A stretch of 64,000 bases of DNA from an uncultured Archangium sp. (GCA_903905455.1 CAIVGN010000024.1:1-64000); one strand, 5' to 3'. Shown: positions 16,867 through 26,446, counted from the stretch's first letter. Numbers and translations are program-made. The notes: generated by a model from the sequence alone, not told the origin.

Positions 16867-17781
16867 ATGGCTCCCGTGCTCGAGGTCGCTGGCCTCGTCA
16901 AACATTACGGCACGCACCGCGCGCTCGACGGCGTGTCGCTGCAGATCGAAGCGGGGGAAATCTTCGCCCTGCTGGGCCCCAACGGCGCCGGCAAGACCAC
17001 GCTCATCGGCGCGGCGTGCGGGCTGGTACGCAAGACCAGCGGCACCATCAAGATCTTCGGCCTGGACCTCGACCAGGACCCCATCTCGCCGCGCTACCGC
17101 ATCGGCCTGGTGCCGCAGGAGATCAACTTCGACCCTTTCTTCACCGTGCGCGAGTCGCTGCGCATCCAGCAGGGTTACTTCGGGCAGAACCCCGATGACG
17201 CGCGCATCGACGAGCTGCTCGCGGCGCTCTCGCTGACCTCCAAGGCCGAGGCCCAGACGCGCCAGCTCTCGGGCGGCATGAAGCGTCGCCTGCTCATCGC
17301 CAAGGCCCTGGTGCACCGCCCGAAGCTGGTGTTCCTCGACGAGCCCACCGCCGGCGTCGACGTCGAGCTGCGCCGCGACCTGTGGACCTACGTGCGCAAG
17401 CTCAAGGCCGAGGGCACCACGGTGGTGCTCACCACGCACTACCTCGAAGAGGCCGAGGAGCTCGCCGACCGCGTGGGCATCATCGACCAGGGCCAGCTGC
17501 TGCTGCTCGAAGAGAAGCACGCGCTGATGAAGCGCCTGGGCGAACGCACCCTGACCGTGCGCTTCACCTCGCGCGTGGCCGCGCTGCCCCCGGGGGTGGA
17601 AGGGGTGCTGGCCGCGGATCAACTCTCGTTCAGCTTCACCGAGCGCACCGGCACCCAGACCTCGGCCGAGGTGCTCTCGGTGCTCTTCGCCGCGAAGCTC
17701 CCGGTGGCCGACGTGTCCATGCAGCCCGCGAAGCTCGAAGACGTATTGCTGCGCGTCCTCAAGGGGGGCCCCGCCTCGTGA
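16867..17781 (+). CDS. ABC-2 type transporter ATP-binding protein
   Basis: A 304-residue ATPase. The Walker A motif GPNGAGKTT spans residues 37-45; the Q-loop is VPQEINFD; the signature is LSGGMKRR; Walker B is LVFLDEPTAG; and the H-loop His is in LTTHYLEEAEEL. The C-terminal 80 residues form the extension typical of ABC-2 exporters. The arrangement closely follows the YadG-type group that pairs with a single permease. It drives export of an unknown substrate (drug, lipid or polysaccharide) together with the next gene, whose GTG overlaps this stop (GTGA). Confidence 0.93.
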   Translation: MAPVLEVAGLVKHYGTHRALDGVSLQIEAGEIFALLGPNGAGKTTLIGAACGLVRKTSGTIKIFGLDLDQDPISPRYRIGLVPQEINFDPFFTVRESLRIQQGYFGQNPDDARIDELLAALSLTSKAEAQTRQLSGGMKRRLLIAKALVHRPKLVFLDEPTAGVDVELRRDLWTYVRKLKAEGTTVVLTTHYLEEAEELADRVGIIDQGQLLLLEEKHALMKRLGERTLTVRFTSRVAALPPGVEGVLAADQLSFSFTERTGTQTSAEVLSVLFAAKLPVADVSMQPAKLEDVLLRVLKGGPAS

Positions 17782-18536
17782 ACCTCATCGGCGCGAAGAC
17801 CCTGTTCATGAAAGAGGTGCGCCGCTTCCTGCGCGTGCCCGGCCAGACGGTGCTCCAGCCGTTGATCAGCACCGCGCTGTACTTCGTGGTGTTCGCCTAC
17901 ACCCTCGGTGGTCGCCAGAGCGAGCTCGAGGGCGTCCCCTACATCCAGTACATCGTGCCGGGGCTGGTGTTCCTGGGCGTGGCCAACAACGCGTTCCTCA
18001 ACGCCTCGAGCTCGTTCTTCATCACCAAGATCCAGGGCACCCTGGTGGACCTGCTCGTCGCGCCGCTGGGGCCGGTGGAGCTGCTCATCGGTTTCATCTC
18101 CGGCGCCATGACCCGCGGCCTGCTGGTGGGCCTGCTCACCTGGGCGGTGACGCTGTTCTTCACCGGCGCCCACCTGGTGCACGTGGGGGGCACCCTGGTG
18201 TTCCTGCTGCTCTCCGCCTACGTGTTCTCCATGCTCGGGCTGGTGGCCGGGGTGTGGGCCGAAAAGTTCGAGCAGATCAACTTCTTCCCGACCTTCCTGA
18301 TGATGCCCCTGACCTTCCTGGGCGGCGTCTTCTACTCGGTGCGCCACCTGCCCGAGCCGTTCCGCACCATCAGCCTCCTGAACCCCGTGGTGCACATGGT
18401 CGAGGGCCTGCGCGCGGGCATGCTGGGGCTGCCCGAGGGCTCGCCGCTGGGCCTGGGCCTGCTGCTGGTGCTCGCCGTCGGGTCGACGCTCACCGCGTGG
18501 CAGCTGCTGCGCGTGGGCTACAAGTTGAAGACCTGA
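17778..18536 (+). CDS. ABC-2 type transporter permease
   Basis: A 252-residue membrane protein with about six hydrophobic segments and the ABC-2 permease hallmarks: an amphipathic N-terminal helix with EVRRFLRVPGQTVLQPLIST, the LVFLGVANNAFLNAS region, and the segment PLTFLGGVFYSVRHLPEPFR-TISLLNPVVHMVEGLR, a conserved family motif. It matches YadH-type permeases in length and motif order. It overlaps the ATPase gene by four bases, so the two form an operon and one transporter. Confidence 0.93.
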   Translation: MNLIGAKTLFMKEVRRFLRVPGQTVLQPLISTALYFVVFAYTLGGRQSELEGVPYIQYIVPGLVFLGVANNAFLNASSSFFITKIQGTLVDLLVAPLGPVELLIGFISGAMTRGLLVGLLTWAVTLFFTGAHLVHVGGTLVFLLLSAYVFSMLGLVAGVWAEKFEQINFFPTFLMMPLTFLGGVFYSVRHLPEPFRTISLLNPVVHMVEGLRAGMLGLPEGSPLGLGLLLVLAVGSTLTAWQLLRVGYKLKT

Positions 18537-18590
18537 AACACTTCGACCGCGCAGGGAACCTCTCCTTGCGGCTACAGTGTTCCCCTTCGC

Positions 18591-20135
18591 ATGGGCATCC
18601 CCTTCGGGCGCTACCAGCTGCTGAAGAAGATCGCCTCCGGTGGCATGGGGCAGGTCTTGCTCGCCAAGAAGGGCGAAGACGACTTCGAGAAGCTCGTCGT
18701 CCTCAAGCGCATCCTCCCGCACCTGGTCGAAGACGAAGAGTTCTTCACCATGTTCCGCGACGAGGCGAAGATCACCATGCGCCTCGACCACCCGAACATC
18801 GCTCGCATCAACGAGTTCGGCGTCGAGAACGGCGTCCACTACATCGAGATGGAATACGTCGCCGGTGAAGACCTGCGACGCATCGAGAAGCGCGCCGCCG
18901 CCGTGGGCAAGGGCATCCCCATCGGCATCATCATCCGCATCATCGCCGAGGCCGCCGCGGGCCTCGACTTCGCCCACAAGGCGCGCGACGCGAAGGGCGA
19001 ACCGCTGCACCTCGTGCACCGCGACGTGAGCCCCCAGAACGTGCTCGTGGGCTTCGACGGCTCGGTCAAGCTCATCGACTTCGGCGTGGCCAAGGCCGCC
19101 GGCCGCGCGCAGCACACCGCCACCGGCATCTTGAAGGGCAAGTTCCCCTACATGTCGCCCGAGCAGGCGCACGGCGAGGACCTCGACGCCCGCAGCGACG
19201 TCTTCGCCCTGGGCATCGTGCTGTGGGAACAGCTCACCGGCCGCCGCCTCTTCAAGGGCGACAACGACCTCGCCACCCAGCGCCTGGTGCGCGCCTGCCA
19301 GGTGCCCGCGCCCTCGAGCGTCGAGCCCTCGGTGCCCGCCGGCCTCGACCCCATCACCATGAAGGCCCTGGCGCGCGAACCCAAGGACCGCTTCGCCGAC
19401 GCCGGCGAGCTGCGCGCCGCGCTGGAAGACTTCGCGCTGCACAACGCCATCCCCACCTCCTCGGCGCACCTCTCGGCCTTCATGAAGGAGCTGTACGCCG
19501 AGCGCATCGCCAAGGAAGCCGACCCGCGGTTCTTCGAAGAAGACTCGGGCCTCACGGACCTCGACGTGGGCGGGCTGCCGCGCGCCACGGGCAACGCCAC
19601 CGTCGTCGACCGCAACAAGCTGCCCGGCGCCAGCGGCCCGCAGACCGCCATCGCCGGCGGGGCCACCCGCATCGTCGCGCCGCCCGCGGGCGGGCTCTCG
19701 GTGCCCAAGCTGGTTGCGGCCGGCGCGGTGCTGCTGACCCTCATCGGCGGCGGCGTCTACTTCGCGACCCGCCCCGCCCCGCTGCCGCCGGTCGTCGTCG
19801 ACGAGACCCCGAAGTCCAGGCCGGTGGTGGTGGTGCCCGTCGAGCCGACCCCGCCCCCGGTGGTCGCCCCGCTGGTGGTGCGCATCGAGTCGGAGCCCCC
19901 GGGCGCCACGGTGGAGCTCGCCGGCGTCAGCGTGGGCCAGACGCCCTTCGAAGCGCGCGTCGAGAAGGTGAAGCTCCCGGTCGCGCTGCGCCTGTCCGCC
20001 GAGGGCTACGAGCCGACGGACGCCACGCTCACCGACATGACCAGCACCAGCCTGTCGTTCGCGCTCAAGAAGAAAGCGACCGCGCCGAAGCCGGGCGGCA
20101 CGGGGAAGAACCCGGTCATCAAGACCACGCGATGA
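18591..20135 (+). CDS. Hanks-type Ser/Thr protein kinase with PEGA domain
   Basis: A 514-residue kinase. The Gly-rich loop is ASGGMGQV, the ATP Lys is K39 in VVLKR, the C-helix Glu is in FRDEAKI, the catalytic loop is HRDVSPQN, the metal-binding DFG is LIDFGVAKA, and the P+1 loop is GKFPYMSPEQ. All essential residues are present. A membrane segment near 367-387 (LVAAGAVLLTLIGGGVYFA) is followed by a Pro-rich linker and a PEGA domain (VRIESEPPGATVELAGVSVG) that would lie outside the membrane. The HRDVSPQN form is typical of myxobacterial kinases. The next gene begins at its stop (ATGA), suggesting a functional partner. Confidence 0.93.
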   Translation: MGIPFGRYQLLKKIASGGMGQVLLAKKGEDDFEKLVVLKRILPHLVEDEEFFTMFRDEAKITMRLDHPNIARINEFGVENGVHYIEMEYVAGEDLRRIEKRAAAVGKGIPIGIIIRIIAEAAAGLDFAHKARDAKGEPLHLVHRDVSPQNVLVGFDGSVKLIDFGVAKAAGRAQHTATGILKGKFPYMSPEQAHGEDLDARSDVFALGIVLWEQLTGRRLFKGDNDLATQRLVRACQVPAPSSVEPSVPAGLDPITMKALAREPKDRFADAGELRAALEDFALHNAIPTSSAHLSAFMKELYAERIAKEADPRFFEEDSGLTDLDVGGLPRATGNATVVDRNKLPGASGPQTAIAGGATRIVAPPAGGLSVPKLVAAGAVLLTLIGGGVYFATRPAPLPPVVVDETPKSRPVVVVPVEPTPPPVVAPLVVRIESEPPGATVELAGVSVGQTPFEARVEKVKLPVALRLSAEGYEPTDATLTDMTSTSLSFALKKKATAPKPGGTGKNPVIKTTR

Positions 20136-21574
20136 CGGCCGAGGCGCCGCTGCGCTGCCAACGCCACGGCGCCGTCGCCGGCTGGGAGTGCACGCGGTGC
20201 AACCACGCGCTGTGCCCCGACTGCGTGGCGCTGAAGATCATCACCCCCACCACGCTCGTGGCCTGCACCCTGTGCGGAGAGTTCGCCGAGCCGCTGGTGC
20301 GCAAGCGCGGAGACGGCGCCTCGCTCGCCCAGCGCCTGCCCGGGGCCTTCCTCTTCCCCTTCCGGGGCGAGGGGTTGCCGGTGTGGCTGGGCATCGCCCT
20401 GTGGCTGTGGGCCCTGTCCTTCCTCGGCCTCACCGGCGGGCTGGTGGGCTGGAGCGTGGTGCTCGGCAGCCTCTTCGGCCTCACCCGCTCGACCGCGCGC
20501 GGCAGCGGGCAGATGGAGCTGTCCGACTTCCAGGACTTCTTCCAGTCGGTGGCCATGCCGGTGGTGCGCTTCGTCATCGCCATGGTGCCCGCCTGGGGCG
20601 GGGCGCTGCTCGCCGCGTGGCTCCATCAACCCTGGCTCTCGTGGCTGTCGCTGGGCCTCGCCGTGGTGTGGAGCCCCACCGCGTACATCGGCGCGGCCAC
20701 CAGCGCCGGCCTCGTGGACCTGCTCAACCCCATGCGGGTGCTCGGCGCGTCGGCCCGCCTGGGCAAGGACCTGGGCGTGTACGTGGGCGCGCTGGCGGGC
20801 GTGGCGGCGGTGATGTTCGTCTCGCTGCCCGTGGCGTGGCTCGCCTCGCGGCTGTGGGTGCCGGTGCTGTCCGGCGTGCTCGCCCAGATGGCGCTGCTGG
20901 TGGGCCCGATCATCGGCGCGCGCGTCGCCGGGTTGGTGCTGCTGCTCCACGGGTCCATCTTCGGCTGGGGCGACGACGTCGACTCCTACGAGCCGGTGCT
21001 CAAGGGCGTCGAGCCGCGCGGCGTGCTCCCCGAGCCGACCCGCACCCTGCCCGCGCACCTGCCCGAGTCCATCGAGCTCGAGCCCGAGGCCCTGCCCGAG
21101 GCCGTCGCCGGTCGCGCCGTCGATCGCTTCGCCGCCCTCGAGCTGAACCCCGACGCCGAGCGCCCGCCCGACGTGGCGCCCTTCGACGTCACGCTCCTGC
21201 CCAGCCTCGCCGACCAGTCGGCCCACGCCATTCGCCGCGCCATGCGCGCCGGCACCCCGGACGTCGCCCTCGATGGCTTCCGCGCCACCGGGCTGACCGC
21301 CGCCGAGGTGCTCACCTTCGACGAGCTGCTGTGGCTGGGCCAGACCGCCGCCGCGCACATCGACTACGAGTCTGCCGAGCTCGCCTTCCGCAAGGCCACC
21401 GAGAAGCCGGCCGACCCCGAGCCCCTGGCCCGCGCGCAGGTGATGCTCGCCCGCCTGCTCGCCGAGCGCCTCAACCGCGCCCCCGAGGCCAGGACGTGGA
21501 TGGAGCGCATCGTCGCCGAGCACCCCGGCACCGCCGCTGCCAGCTACGCCGAGCGCTGGCTCCAGCGCCCCTGA
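20132..21574 (+). CDS. B-box zinc-finger membrane protein with TPR-like C-terminus
   Basis: A 480-residue protein. Residues 1-50 form a B-box-type zinc finger (CQRHGAVAGWECTRCNHALC, then CPDC and CTLC). About six hydrophobic segments follow between residues 80 and 285 (YIP1-like layout), and then a soluble C-terminal 190 residues with two or three TPR-like helix pairs (LLWLGQTAAAHIDYESAELA and VMLARLLAERLNRAPEAR). B-box plus membrane domains are a recurrent myxobacterial architecture of unknown function. The ATG overlaps the kinase stop, so it may be a kinase substrate or scaffold. Confidence 0.72.
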   Translation: MTAEAPLRCQRHGAVAGWECTRCNHALCPDCVALKIITPTTLVACTLCGEFAEPLVRKRGDGASLAQRLPGAFLFPFRGEGLPVWLGIALWLWALSFLGLTGGLVGWSVVLGSLFGLTRSTARGSGQMELSDFQDFFQSVAMPVVRFVIAMVPAWGGALLAAWLHQPWLSWLSLGLAVVWSPTAYIGAATSAGLVDLLNPMRVLGASARLGKDLGVYVGALAGVAAVMFVSLPVAWLASRLWVPVLSGVLAQMALLVGPIIGARVAGLVLLLHGSIFGWGDDVDSYEPVLKGVEPRGVLPEPTRTLPAHLPESIELEPEALPEAVAGRAVDRFAALELNPDAERPPDVAPFDVTLLPSLADQSAHAIRRAMRAGTPDVALDGFRATGLTAAEVLTFDELLWLGQTAAAHIDYESAELAFRKATEKPADPEPLARAQVMLARLLAERLNRAPEARTWMERIVAEHPGTAAASYAERWLQRP

Positions 21575-21688
21575 GGCCGAGTGTCGCGCTGCGTTACAGT
21601 TTCACTTTTGCAGTGGAGCAGGTACGCCAGATTGACCGAAGTCAGGGCAGCGGGTCAGGATAACCGCATGAATTCGCTTCAGTAAATC

Positions 21689-21704
21689 TGGCATGTGTCG
21701 TGCT
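21689..21704 (+). promoter_or_regulatory. Candidate sigma-54 promoter
   Basis: TGGCATGTGTCGTGCT fits the consensus TGGCAYG-N4-TTGCW with GG and GC ten bases apart and only one mismatch in the -12 box. It sits in a locally AT-rich patch. The problem is distance: the ATG at 21720 is only 16 bases from the -12 GC, leaving almost no leader. Confidence 0.35.
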
Positions 21705-21719
21705 CAGTGCCGGGCCACG

Positions 21720-22259
21720 ATGCGAACGTCTTTCGGAATCTGGGTCGTGGCAGCAGTGCTGGCGGGTTGTGGCGCGGAGTCAGGCAGCCCGGCGGTCCCC
21801 AGCACCACGGTCCAGGCGCTCGACCTGTCGCAGGCTGCCCGTGAGGCCGCGGTCATCGACGCGGCGAGCCTGCGCTTCAAGCAGTCGGTGCAGGACCCCT
21901 TTCTCGCGCGGGGCATGACGGTGCGCGGGCTGACGCGCGCGGTGGGCCAGAAGAGCAGCCTCACCCAGTCGACGGGCCCGGCGACGCTGCACCCCGCCAA
22001 GTACAACGCCAGGAGCGGCTCGTGCGCGAAGCTCGAGGTGGTCGAGGGCAAGGTGGTCTACACCGCCATCGCCCGGTCGATCGCCGACGGCGCCGCGGTG
22101 CTGCAGGCGCCCCCAGGCTCGCCGTCGTGGGTGGTGTCCTACGAGGTCGAAGCCGAAGTGACGCCGGACGGTGAGCTGACCCACTTCGTGTTTCGCCAGC
22201 TCGGGGAAGCGAAGCAGGCGCTGCCCGGCGAGAACGACACCGGGCAGTGCCACGGCTGA
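21720..22259 (+). CDS. Small lipoprotein of unknown function
   Basis: A 179-residue lipoprotein with lipobox LAGC (Cys 17). The ATG at 21720 is preferred over an in-frame ATG at 21693 because it starts the signal peptide directly. The mature part has one Cys pair candidate (SGSCAKLEVV and the C-terminal GQCHG), a helix (DAASLRFKQSVQDPFLARGM) and strands near the end (SWVVSYEVEAEVTPDGEL). I recognise no family. Its TGA abuts the stop of the convergent gene as TGATCA. Confidence 0.65.
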   Translation: MRTSFGIWVVAAVLAGCGAESGSPAVPSTTVQALDLSQAAREAAVIDAASLRFKQSVQDPFLARGMTVRGLTRAVGQKSSLTQSTGPATLHPAKYNARSGSCAKLEVVEGKVVYTAIARSIADGAAVLQAPPGSPSWVVSYEVEAEVTPDGELTHFVFRQLGEAKQALPGENDTGQCHG

Positions 22260-25200
22260 TCAGTACCGGGTGAGCATCACCGCGCCGGTCGCGGTGCTGA
22301 CGTAGACCACCCAGATGTTGCCCGCCGCGTCGAGGGTGATGCCCGGCTCCGAGGCGGCCGCGATGGTGCCCACCAGCGTCAACACCGGCGCCGCGTTGCA
22401 CGCGCTGTTCTGCGGCGTCTTGTAGATGAGCACGCTGCCCCCGAACTCCCCGGCCACCACGAAGAGGTTGGCGTTGAAGGCGCTGGCGAGCGGGCTCGCC
22501 GTGGCGGCTCGCGACGGCAGGGTCACCGTGGTCGAAAGCCAGTTGGGCGTGGTGGCGAAGGGCGTGGCGCTGCAGGCGATGCTCAGCTTGCCGTTGCTCA
22601 GCGAGTCTTCGACGTAGGCGACGGAGGCCGCGGTGGTCGCCACCGCGCGGCCCGTGCGGTCCGTGGTCTTGAGCGGAGCCTGGGCGGTCGCCGCGCCGAC
22701 GGTGGTGCTCGCCCCCACCACGCTCGACGAGGCCCCGTCCCAGAAGCGCACCGTCTTGAGACCCGTCGTGGTGCCCTCGACGCTCGCCCGGCCCTCGAGC
22801 GAGCGGAAGCTGGTCAGCGCGCCCACGCTGGTGTTCCCCCAGGCGCTCGCGCCCTCCTCGAGCGAGTACATCGCGCTCGCGGTCGCGCCGGGGGTGACCA
22901 CGGTGCGCGTGACGACCGGGCCACCGAGCAAGGGCCGGGAGGGCACCAGCTCCAGCGTAGGCCGCAACGCGCCCCGGGCCACGACCGGCGCCGCGGTCAG
23001 CGAGACCCACGGCCCGATGTAGTTGTTGCCCTCGGTGACGTCAGCGATCTCGAGGTCCAACGGCCCGGCCGCGCTGACGAACAGCCCGGTGAAGGTGTTC
23101 TGCAGGCGCCGCGAGGGCAACTGGGTGCTCGAGGACAGGCGGAGGTCGACCAGCGTCGAGCTCCATGCGCGCACCGAGAAGCCCAGCGCTGAGAAGGTAC
23201 GCACCCCGTCGTACGCCACCACCGCCGAGAGGACGTCGGGCCCGGTCTGGGTGAGCCCCACGGCCGGGCGCCCGTCGGCGTCGACGGCCACGCGCGGGAG
23301 CCGGTTGACGTAGTTGGGGGACACCGAGGCCACCACCGCGGGGAAGGCCAGCGGCGCCAGCTCCGTGAGGAACGACGCCGAGGCGGTGGCCGCGAGCGGG
23401 TTGCCGGCCTGGTCCGTCGCGCCGCTGATGGTCATCGCGTAGGGCGTGTAGCCCGCGAGGCCGGTGGTGAAGGAGAAGCTCCGCCGGTCCGGGGTGGAGA
23501 GCTCCGCGCCCGTCACGGCCGGGGTGAAGCTCGTCGCGGTGCGCACCGAGACGATGCCCATGGGCTCCGAGAACACGGCCAGCGTCGCGGTGCGCGAGAC
23601 GAGGCGCTGACCATCGACGGGAATGGTGACCGTCGGGGCCACGGTGTCGACCCAGAAGTGGCGCACCGCCTCCGCCGACACGTTGCCCGCGGCGTCGGTG
23701 GCCACCACGTGCAACTGGTAGCTGGCGCCGTTCACCCCCGCGGGGATGGAGGACCACGTGAAGTTCCAGTTGTTCGCGCCTGCCACCGCCGGGTCGGTGG
23801 CCGTCGTCACCGCCGTGCCCGAGAGGCTCTCGACGATGGTCCGGCGAATCGAGACCGAGGCCATGGGCTCACCGTCGATGACCGTGCCCTGGAAGAGGGC
23901 CGTGGTGCTCGCCGCGTTGAGCACCAGGCCCACGCAGGTGTCGTAGTTCAGGCAGACCGCGTCGCTGCTCCCCACGATGGCCACGCGCGGGGCGACGCGG
24001 TCGGCGGTGTAGCGGGTGGTGGCGCTGCGCGTGTTGCCCACCAGGTCCACGGCGCGCACCGAGAGCACCTGCTCCACCGCGTCGACGGTCGGGACGGCGA
24101 GGACCCCGACCCAGTCACCGTTGGCGTCGAGCGTCGCCGCGGTCCACGGACCGGCCGGGTCGCGGGCGAGCTCCACCGCCTTGAGGCCGTGGCCGTCGGT
24201 GGCCGAGGCGTTCACCGTCACCTGCGAGGTGCCCACCAGTGTTCCCTGCCGCGGCGAGTTCACCAGCAGGCTGGGGTTGACGCGATCGACGAGCACCACC
24301 AGCGCGCGCGTGGCGACGTTGCCCGAGCTGTCGGTGGCCGTGACCTCGAGGGAATAGAAGCGGCCGTCGACCAGCGGCACCGTCGACCAGGTGAAGCTCC
24401 ACGTCGAGCCGCTGGCGAGGGTCATGTTCGTCGAGGGCACCACGACGGAAGCGCCGTCGAGCACGCGCACCTTCACCGGGTTCGTCGCGGCGAGCGCGAG
24501 GCCATCGGTGACGTCGGCGCTCAACTGGAACGAGTTCGCGTTGGCGGCGATCACCGCACCGGAGCAGCCCGTCGCGCTGCAGGCCGCGTCCTGCGAGGGC
24601 GAGAGCGTGATGGTCGGAGGCACCACGTCGATGGTGCGGCTCGCGGTGGCCTGCGCCTGGTTGCCCGAGCGGTCGGCGGCCGTGGCGGTCACCGTGAAGA
24701 CGTTCACCGCGCCCATGAGCGTGATGGGGAGATCCGCCTGGTAGGCCCCGGCCTGCACCATCACCGCGACGGCAGGGCCGTTGCCCAGCGCCAGCGTCAC
24801 CAGCGCGAGGCCCGACTCGTCATCGGCGGCGGTGCCGGTGACGTGGAGCTGGGTGTGGAGCGCGTTCGGCGCCACCTGCACCGTCACGCGCGGCGGGACG
24901 GGGTCGCTCACGCAGCGGTCGAGCGCGTTGCAGTAGTTGGGCAGCGGGCAGACACAGCCCGCGTCGGGGAGCATCACGCCCGCATCGGGCACCACGACGC
25001 CTGCGTCCGGCACCACGACGCCCGCGTCGACGACCACCACGCCCGCGTCGGCGCTCGCTACGCCCGCGTCGGCGACCACCACGCCCGCATCGGCGACCAC
25101 CACGCCCGCATCCACCACCGCAGCGCCCGCGTCCATCGAGGGCGCGCCCGCGTCGGGAACCAGCAGGCCTGCGTCGGAGCGGGTCTCGCCGGCATCGAGC

Positions 25201-25316
25201 ACCTCGACACCGCCAGCATCCCGCTGCGGCTCGAGCGGTTCAGGGAAGGCCGTGGGAGCCGCGGGACCACACGCGACGAAGCAGGAGAACAACAAGACGG
25301 TGGCGAACGAACGCAT
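22260..25316 (-). CDS. Large Ig-like-domain lipoprotein with Asp-Ala-Gly linker
   Basis: A 1018-residue lipoprotein. The ATG at 25316 puts lipobox FVAC at residue 16. Residues about 30-130 are a low-complexity stalk of VVVxDAGV repeats. A CxCPLPNYCNALDRC knot follows, then four or five bacterial Ig-like domains, each ending with phrases such as VTATAADRSGNQA, LEVTATDSSGNVATR, LSVRAVDLVGNTR and LHVVATDAAGNVSAE, and a Big_5-like domain (TLAVFSEPMGIVSV, then YTPYAMTISGATDQAGNPL). The C-terminal 330 residues are a separate strand-rich, probably propeller, domain (GRPAVGLTQTGPD). This is the plan of a surface adhesin or structural protein. Confidence 0.85.
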   Translation of the reverse strand: MRSFATVLLFSCFVACGPAAPTAFPEPLEPQRDAGGVEVLDAGETRSDAGLLVPDAGAPSMDAGAAVVDAGVVVADAGVVVADAGVASADAGVVVVDAGVVVPDAGVVVPDAGVMLPDAGCVCPLPNYCNALDRCVSDPVPPRVTVQVAPNALHTQLHVTGTAADDESGLALVTLALGNGPAVAVMVQAGAYQADLPITLMGAVNVFTVTATAADRSGNQAQATASRTIDVVPPTITLSPSQDAACSATGCSGAVIAANANSFQLSADVTDGLALAATNPVKVRVLDGASVVVPSTNMTLASGSTWSFTWSTVPLVDGRFYSLEVTATDSSGNVATRALVVLVDRVNPSLLVNSPRQGTLVGTSQVTVNASATDGHGLKAVELARDPAGPWTAATLDANGDWVGVLAVPTVDAVEQVLSVRAVDLVGNTRSATTRYTADRVAPRVAIVGSSDAVCLNYDTCVGLVLNAASTTALFQGTVIDGEPMASVSIRRTIVESLSGTAVTTATDPAVAGANNWNFTWSSIPAGVNGASYQLHVVATDAAGNVSAEAVRHFWVDTVAPTVTIPVDGQRLVSRTATLAVFSEPMGIVSVRTATSFTPAVTGAELSTPDRRSFSFTTGLAGYTPYAMTISGATDQAGNPLAATASASFLTELAPLAFPAVVASVSPNYVNRLPRVAVDADGRPAVGLTQTGPDVLSAVVAYDGVRTFSALGFSVRAWSSTLVDLRLSSSTQLPSRRLQNTFTGLFVSAAGPLDLEIADVTEGNNYIGPWVSLTAAPVVARGALRPTLELVPSRPLLGGPVVTRTVVTPGATASAMYSLEEGASAWGNTSVGALTSFRSLEGRASVEGTTTGLKTVRFWDGASSSVVGASTTVGAATAQAPLKTTDRTGRAVATTAASVAYVEDSLSNGKLSIACSATPFATTPNWLSTTVTLPSRAATASPLASAFNANLFVVAGEFGGSVLIYKTPQNSACNAAPVLTLVGTIAAASEPGITLDAAGNIWVVYVSTATGAVMLTRY
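24940..25210 (-). repeat. Asp-Ala-Gly coding repeat array
   Basis: About twelve tandem copies of a 24-27 base unit encoding (V/P/A)DAGVVV, part of the lipoprotein stalk. Units differ mainly at synonymous positions, so the array is under protein-level selection rather than a recent slippage product. Confidence 0.85.
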
Positions 25317-25361
25317 GGCGGAGAGCACTCCAGGGGGTGAGGGGAACTGGCCCGCCCCCCC

Positions 25362-25378
25362 GAGCACGCCCCGTGCTC
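25362..25378 (-). terminator. Short GC hairpin between minus-strand genes
   Basis: GAGCACG-CCC-CGTGCTC forms a perfect 7-bp stem with a 3-base loop. It lies 80 bases after the stop of the coiled-coil gene and 46 bases before the lipoprotein start. There is no T-run, so it is a weak intrinsic terminator at best; it could also be an operator. Confidence 0.35.
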
Positions 25379-25458
25379 ACCCAACCGACCGCACTTGCTC
25401 AGGCCCTTCGCGCCGGGACTCTGCGCCGACGGACTTCGGGTCTGCGCCCGGAGACGGC

Positions 25459-25764
25459 TCACCGCTTCGCGAGGCGCTCGTTCTCCAGCAGGCTGCGCAG
25501 CCGGTCCTGCTCGCGGCGGGCGATGTCGAGCTCGCGCCGCAGCGACTGCAACCGGGCGTCCCAGGTGACGCGCACCTTGTCGGCGCGCTCGAGCCGTTGG
25601 CGCAGCACGGTGTTGTCGTGCTCGAGGCGATCGATCTCCGCGTGCAGCTCCTCGGGCTTGAAGGCGGAGAGCTCGGCGACCAGGCCGCGCAGGCCCTTGT
25701 TCTCTTGCTGGCTGCTCTCGAGCGCGTCACGCAGTCCGCGCGCCTCGGACACGGAGGAGTCCAT
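25459..25764 (-). CDS. Small coiled-coil protein
   Basis: A 101-residue protein that is almost entirely helical, with heptad-like leucines and charged residues (ELHAEIDRLEHDNTVLRQRL, then LQSLRRELDIARREQDRLRS). No signal peptide or membrane segment is seen. Such proteins in this phylum resemble ZapB-like or scaffold coiled coils, but no specific family is recognised. It is divergent from the methyltransferase with only 22 bases between the starts. Confidence 0.62.
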   Translation of the reverse strand: MDSSVSEARGLRDALESSQQENKGLRGLVAELSAFKPEELHAEIDRLEHDNTVLRQRLERADKVRVTWDARLQSLRRELDIARREQDRLRSLLENERLAKR

Positions 25765-25786
25765 TGCGGCGAGTGTACCGGCTACG

Positions 25787-26446
25787 GTGCCGCATGCGCC
25801 GACGTCCTTCGTGCTGATCCCCACCGACGTCCGCGCGTACACCTCGCGCACCCTGAGCGTGGCGGTCAGCGAGGCGCTCACCTTCCAGATGCACGAAGTG
25901 CTCGCCCAGCCCCGGCCCAACCACTGGTCGCGGGTGTGGCCGACGTCGGTGGCGATGAGCGGCTGGCTGCTCGACCAGGCCATCGGCTCGCTGCCCCAGG
26001 CCGCCCTCGAGCTGGGCTGCGGCATGGGCCTCGTGAGCATGACGCTCGCGCACCTCGGCCTGCGCATCGAGGGCACCGACCGCGAACCCGTGGCGCTCGC
26101 CTTCGCGATCAAGAACGCGGCCCGCAACGCGCTCACCGGCTTCAGCGCCAGCCTGCTCGACTGGGGCGGCGACACCGGCACGCCGACCCAGCTGCTGGTG
26201 GCCTCGGACATCGTCTACGAAGAGAGCGCCCCGGAGCGGCTCTTCACCCTGATGCAGACCTCCGGCCTGCTCGCCCCCGGCGGTCGCCTGCTGCTGGGCG
26301 TCCCGCACGCGCGCACCGAACTGCTCGACGCGCTCGTCGCCCGGCTGCAGGACCACGGCTACACCCACCTGCTGGAGACCCGCGTGGTGCCCTGGGAAGG
26401 GCGCGACGAGGCCATCGACCTGCACGTGCTGGTGCGCCCCACGTGA
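25787..26446 (+). CDS. SAM-dependent methyltransferase (lysine/nicotinamide methyltransferase-like)
   Basis: About 219 residues. SAM-binding motif I is ALELGCGMGLVSMTLAHLG, followed by the acidic residue in GTDREPVAL and motif IV-like LVASDIVYEE. The order, with an N-terminal strand region and a WPTSVAMSGWLLD helix before motif I, resembles the Methyltransf_16 (EEF1A/VCP lysine or nicotinamide N-methyltransferase-like) group. GTG starts at 25787 and 25811 are both possible; the ATG at 25794 is out of frame. The substrate is unknown. Confidence 0.82.
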   Translation: MPHAPTSFVLIPTDVRAYTSRTLSVAVSEALTFQMHEVLAQPRPNHWSRVWPTSVAMSGWLLDQAIGSLPQAALELGCGMGLVSMTLAHLGLRIEGTDREPVALAFAIKNAARNALTGFSASLLDWGGDTGTPTQLLVASDIVYEESAPERLFTLMQTSGLLAPGGRLLLGVPHARTELLDALVARLQDHGYTHLLETRVVPWEGRDEAIDLHVLVRPT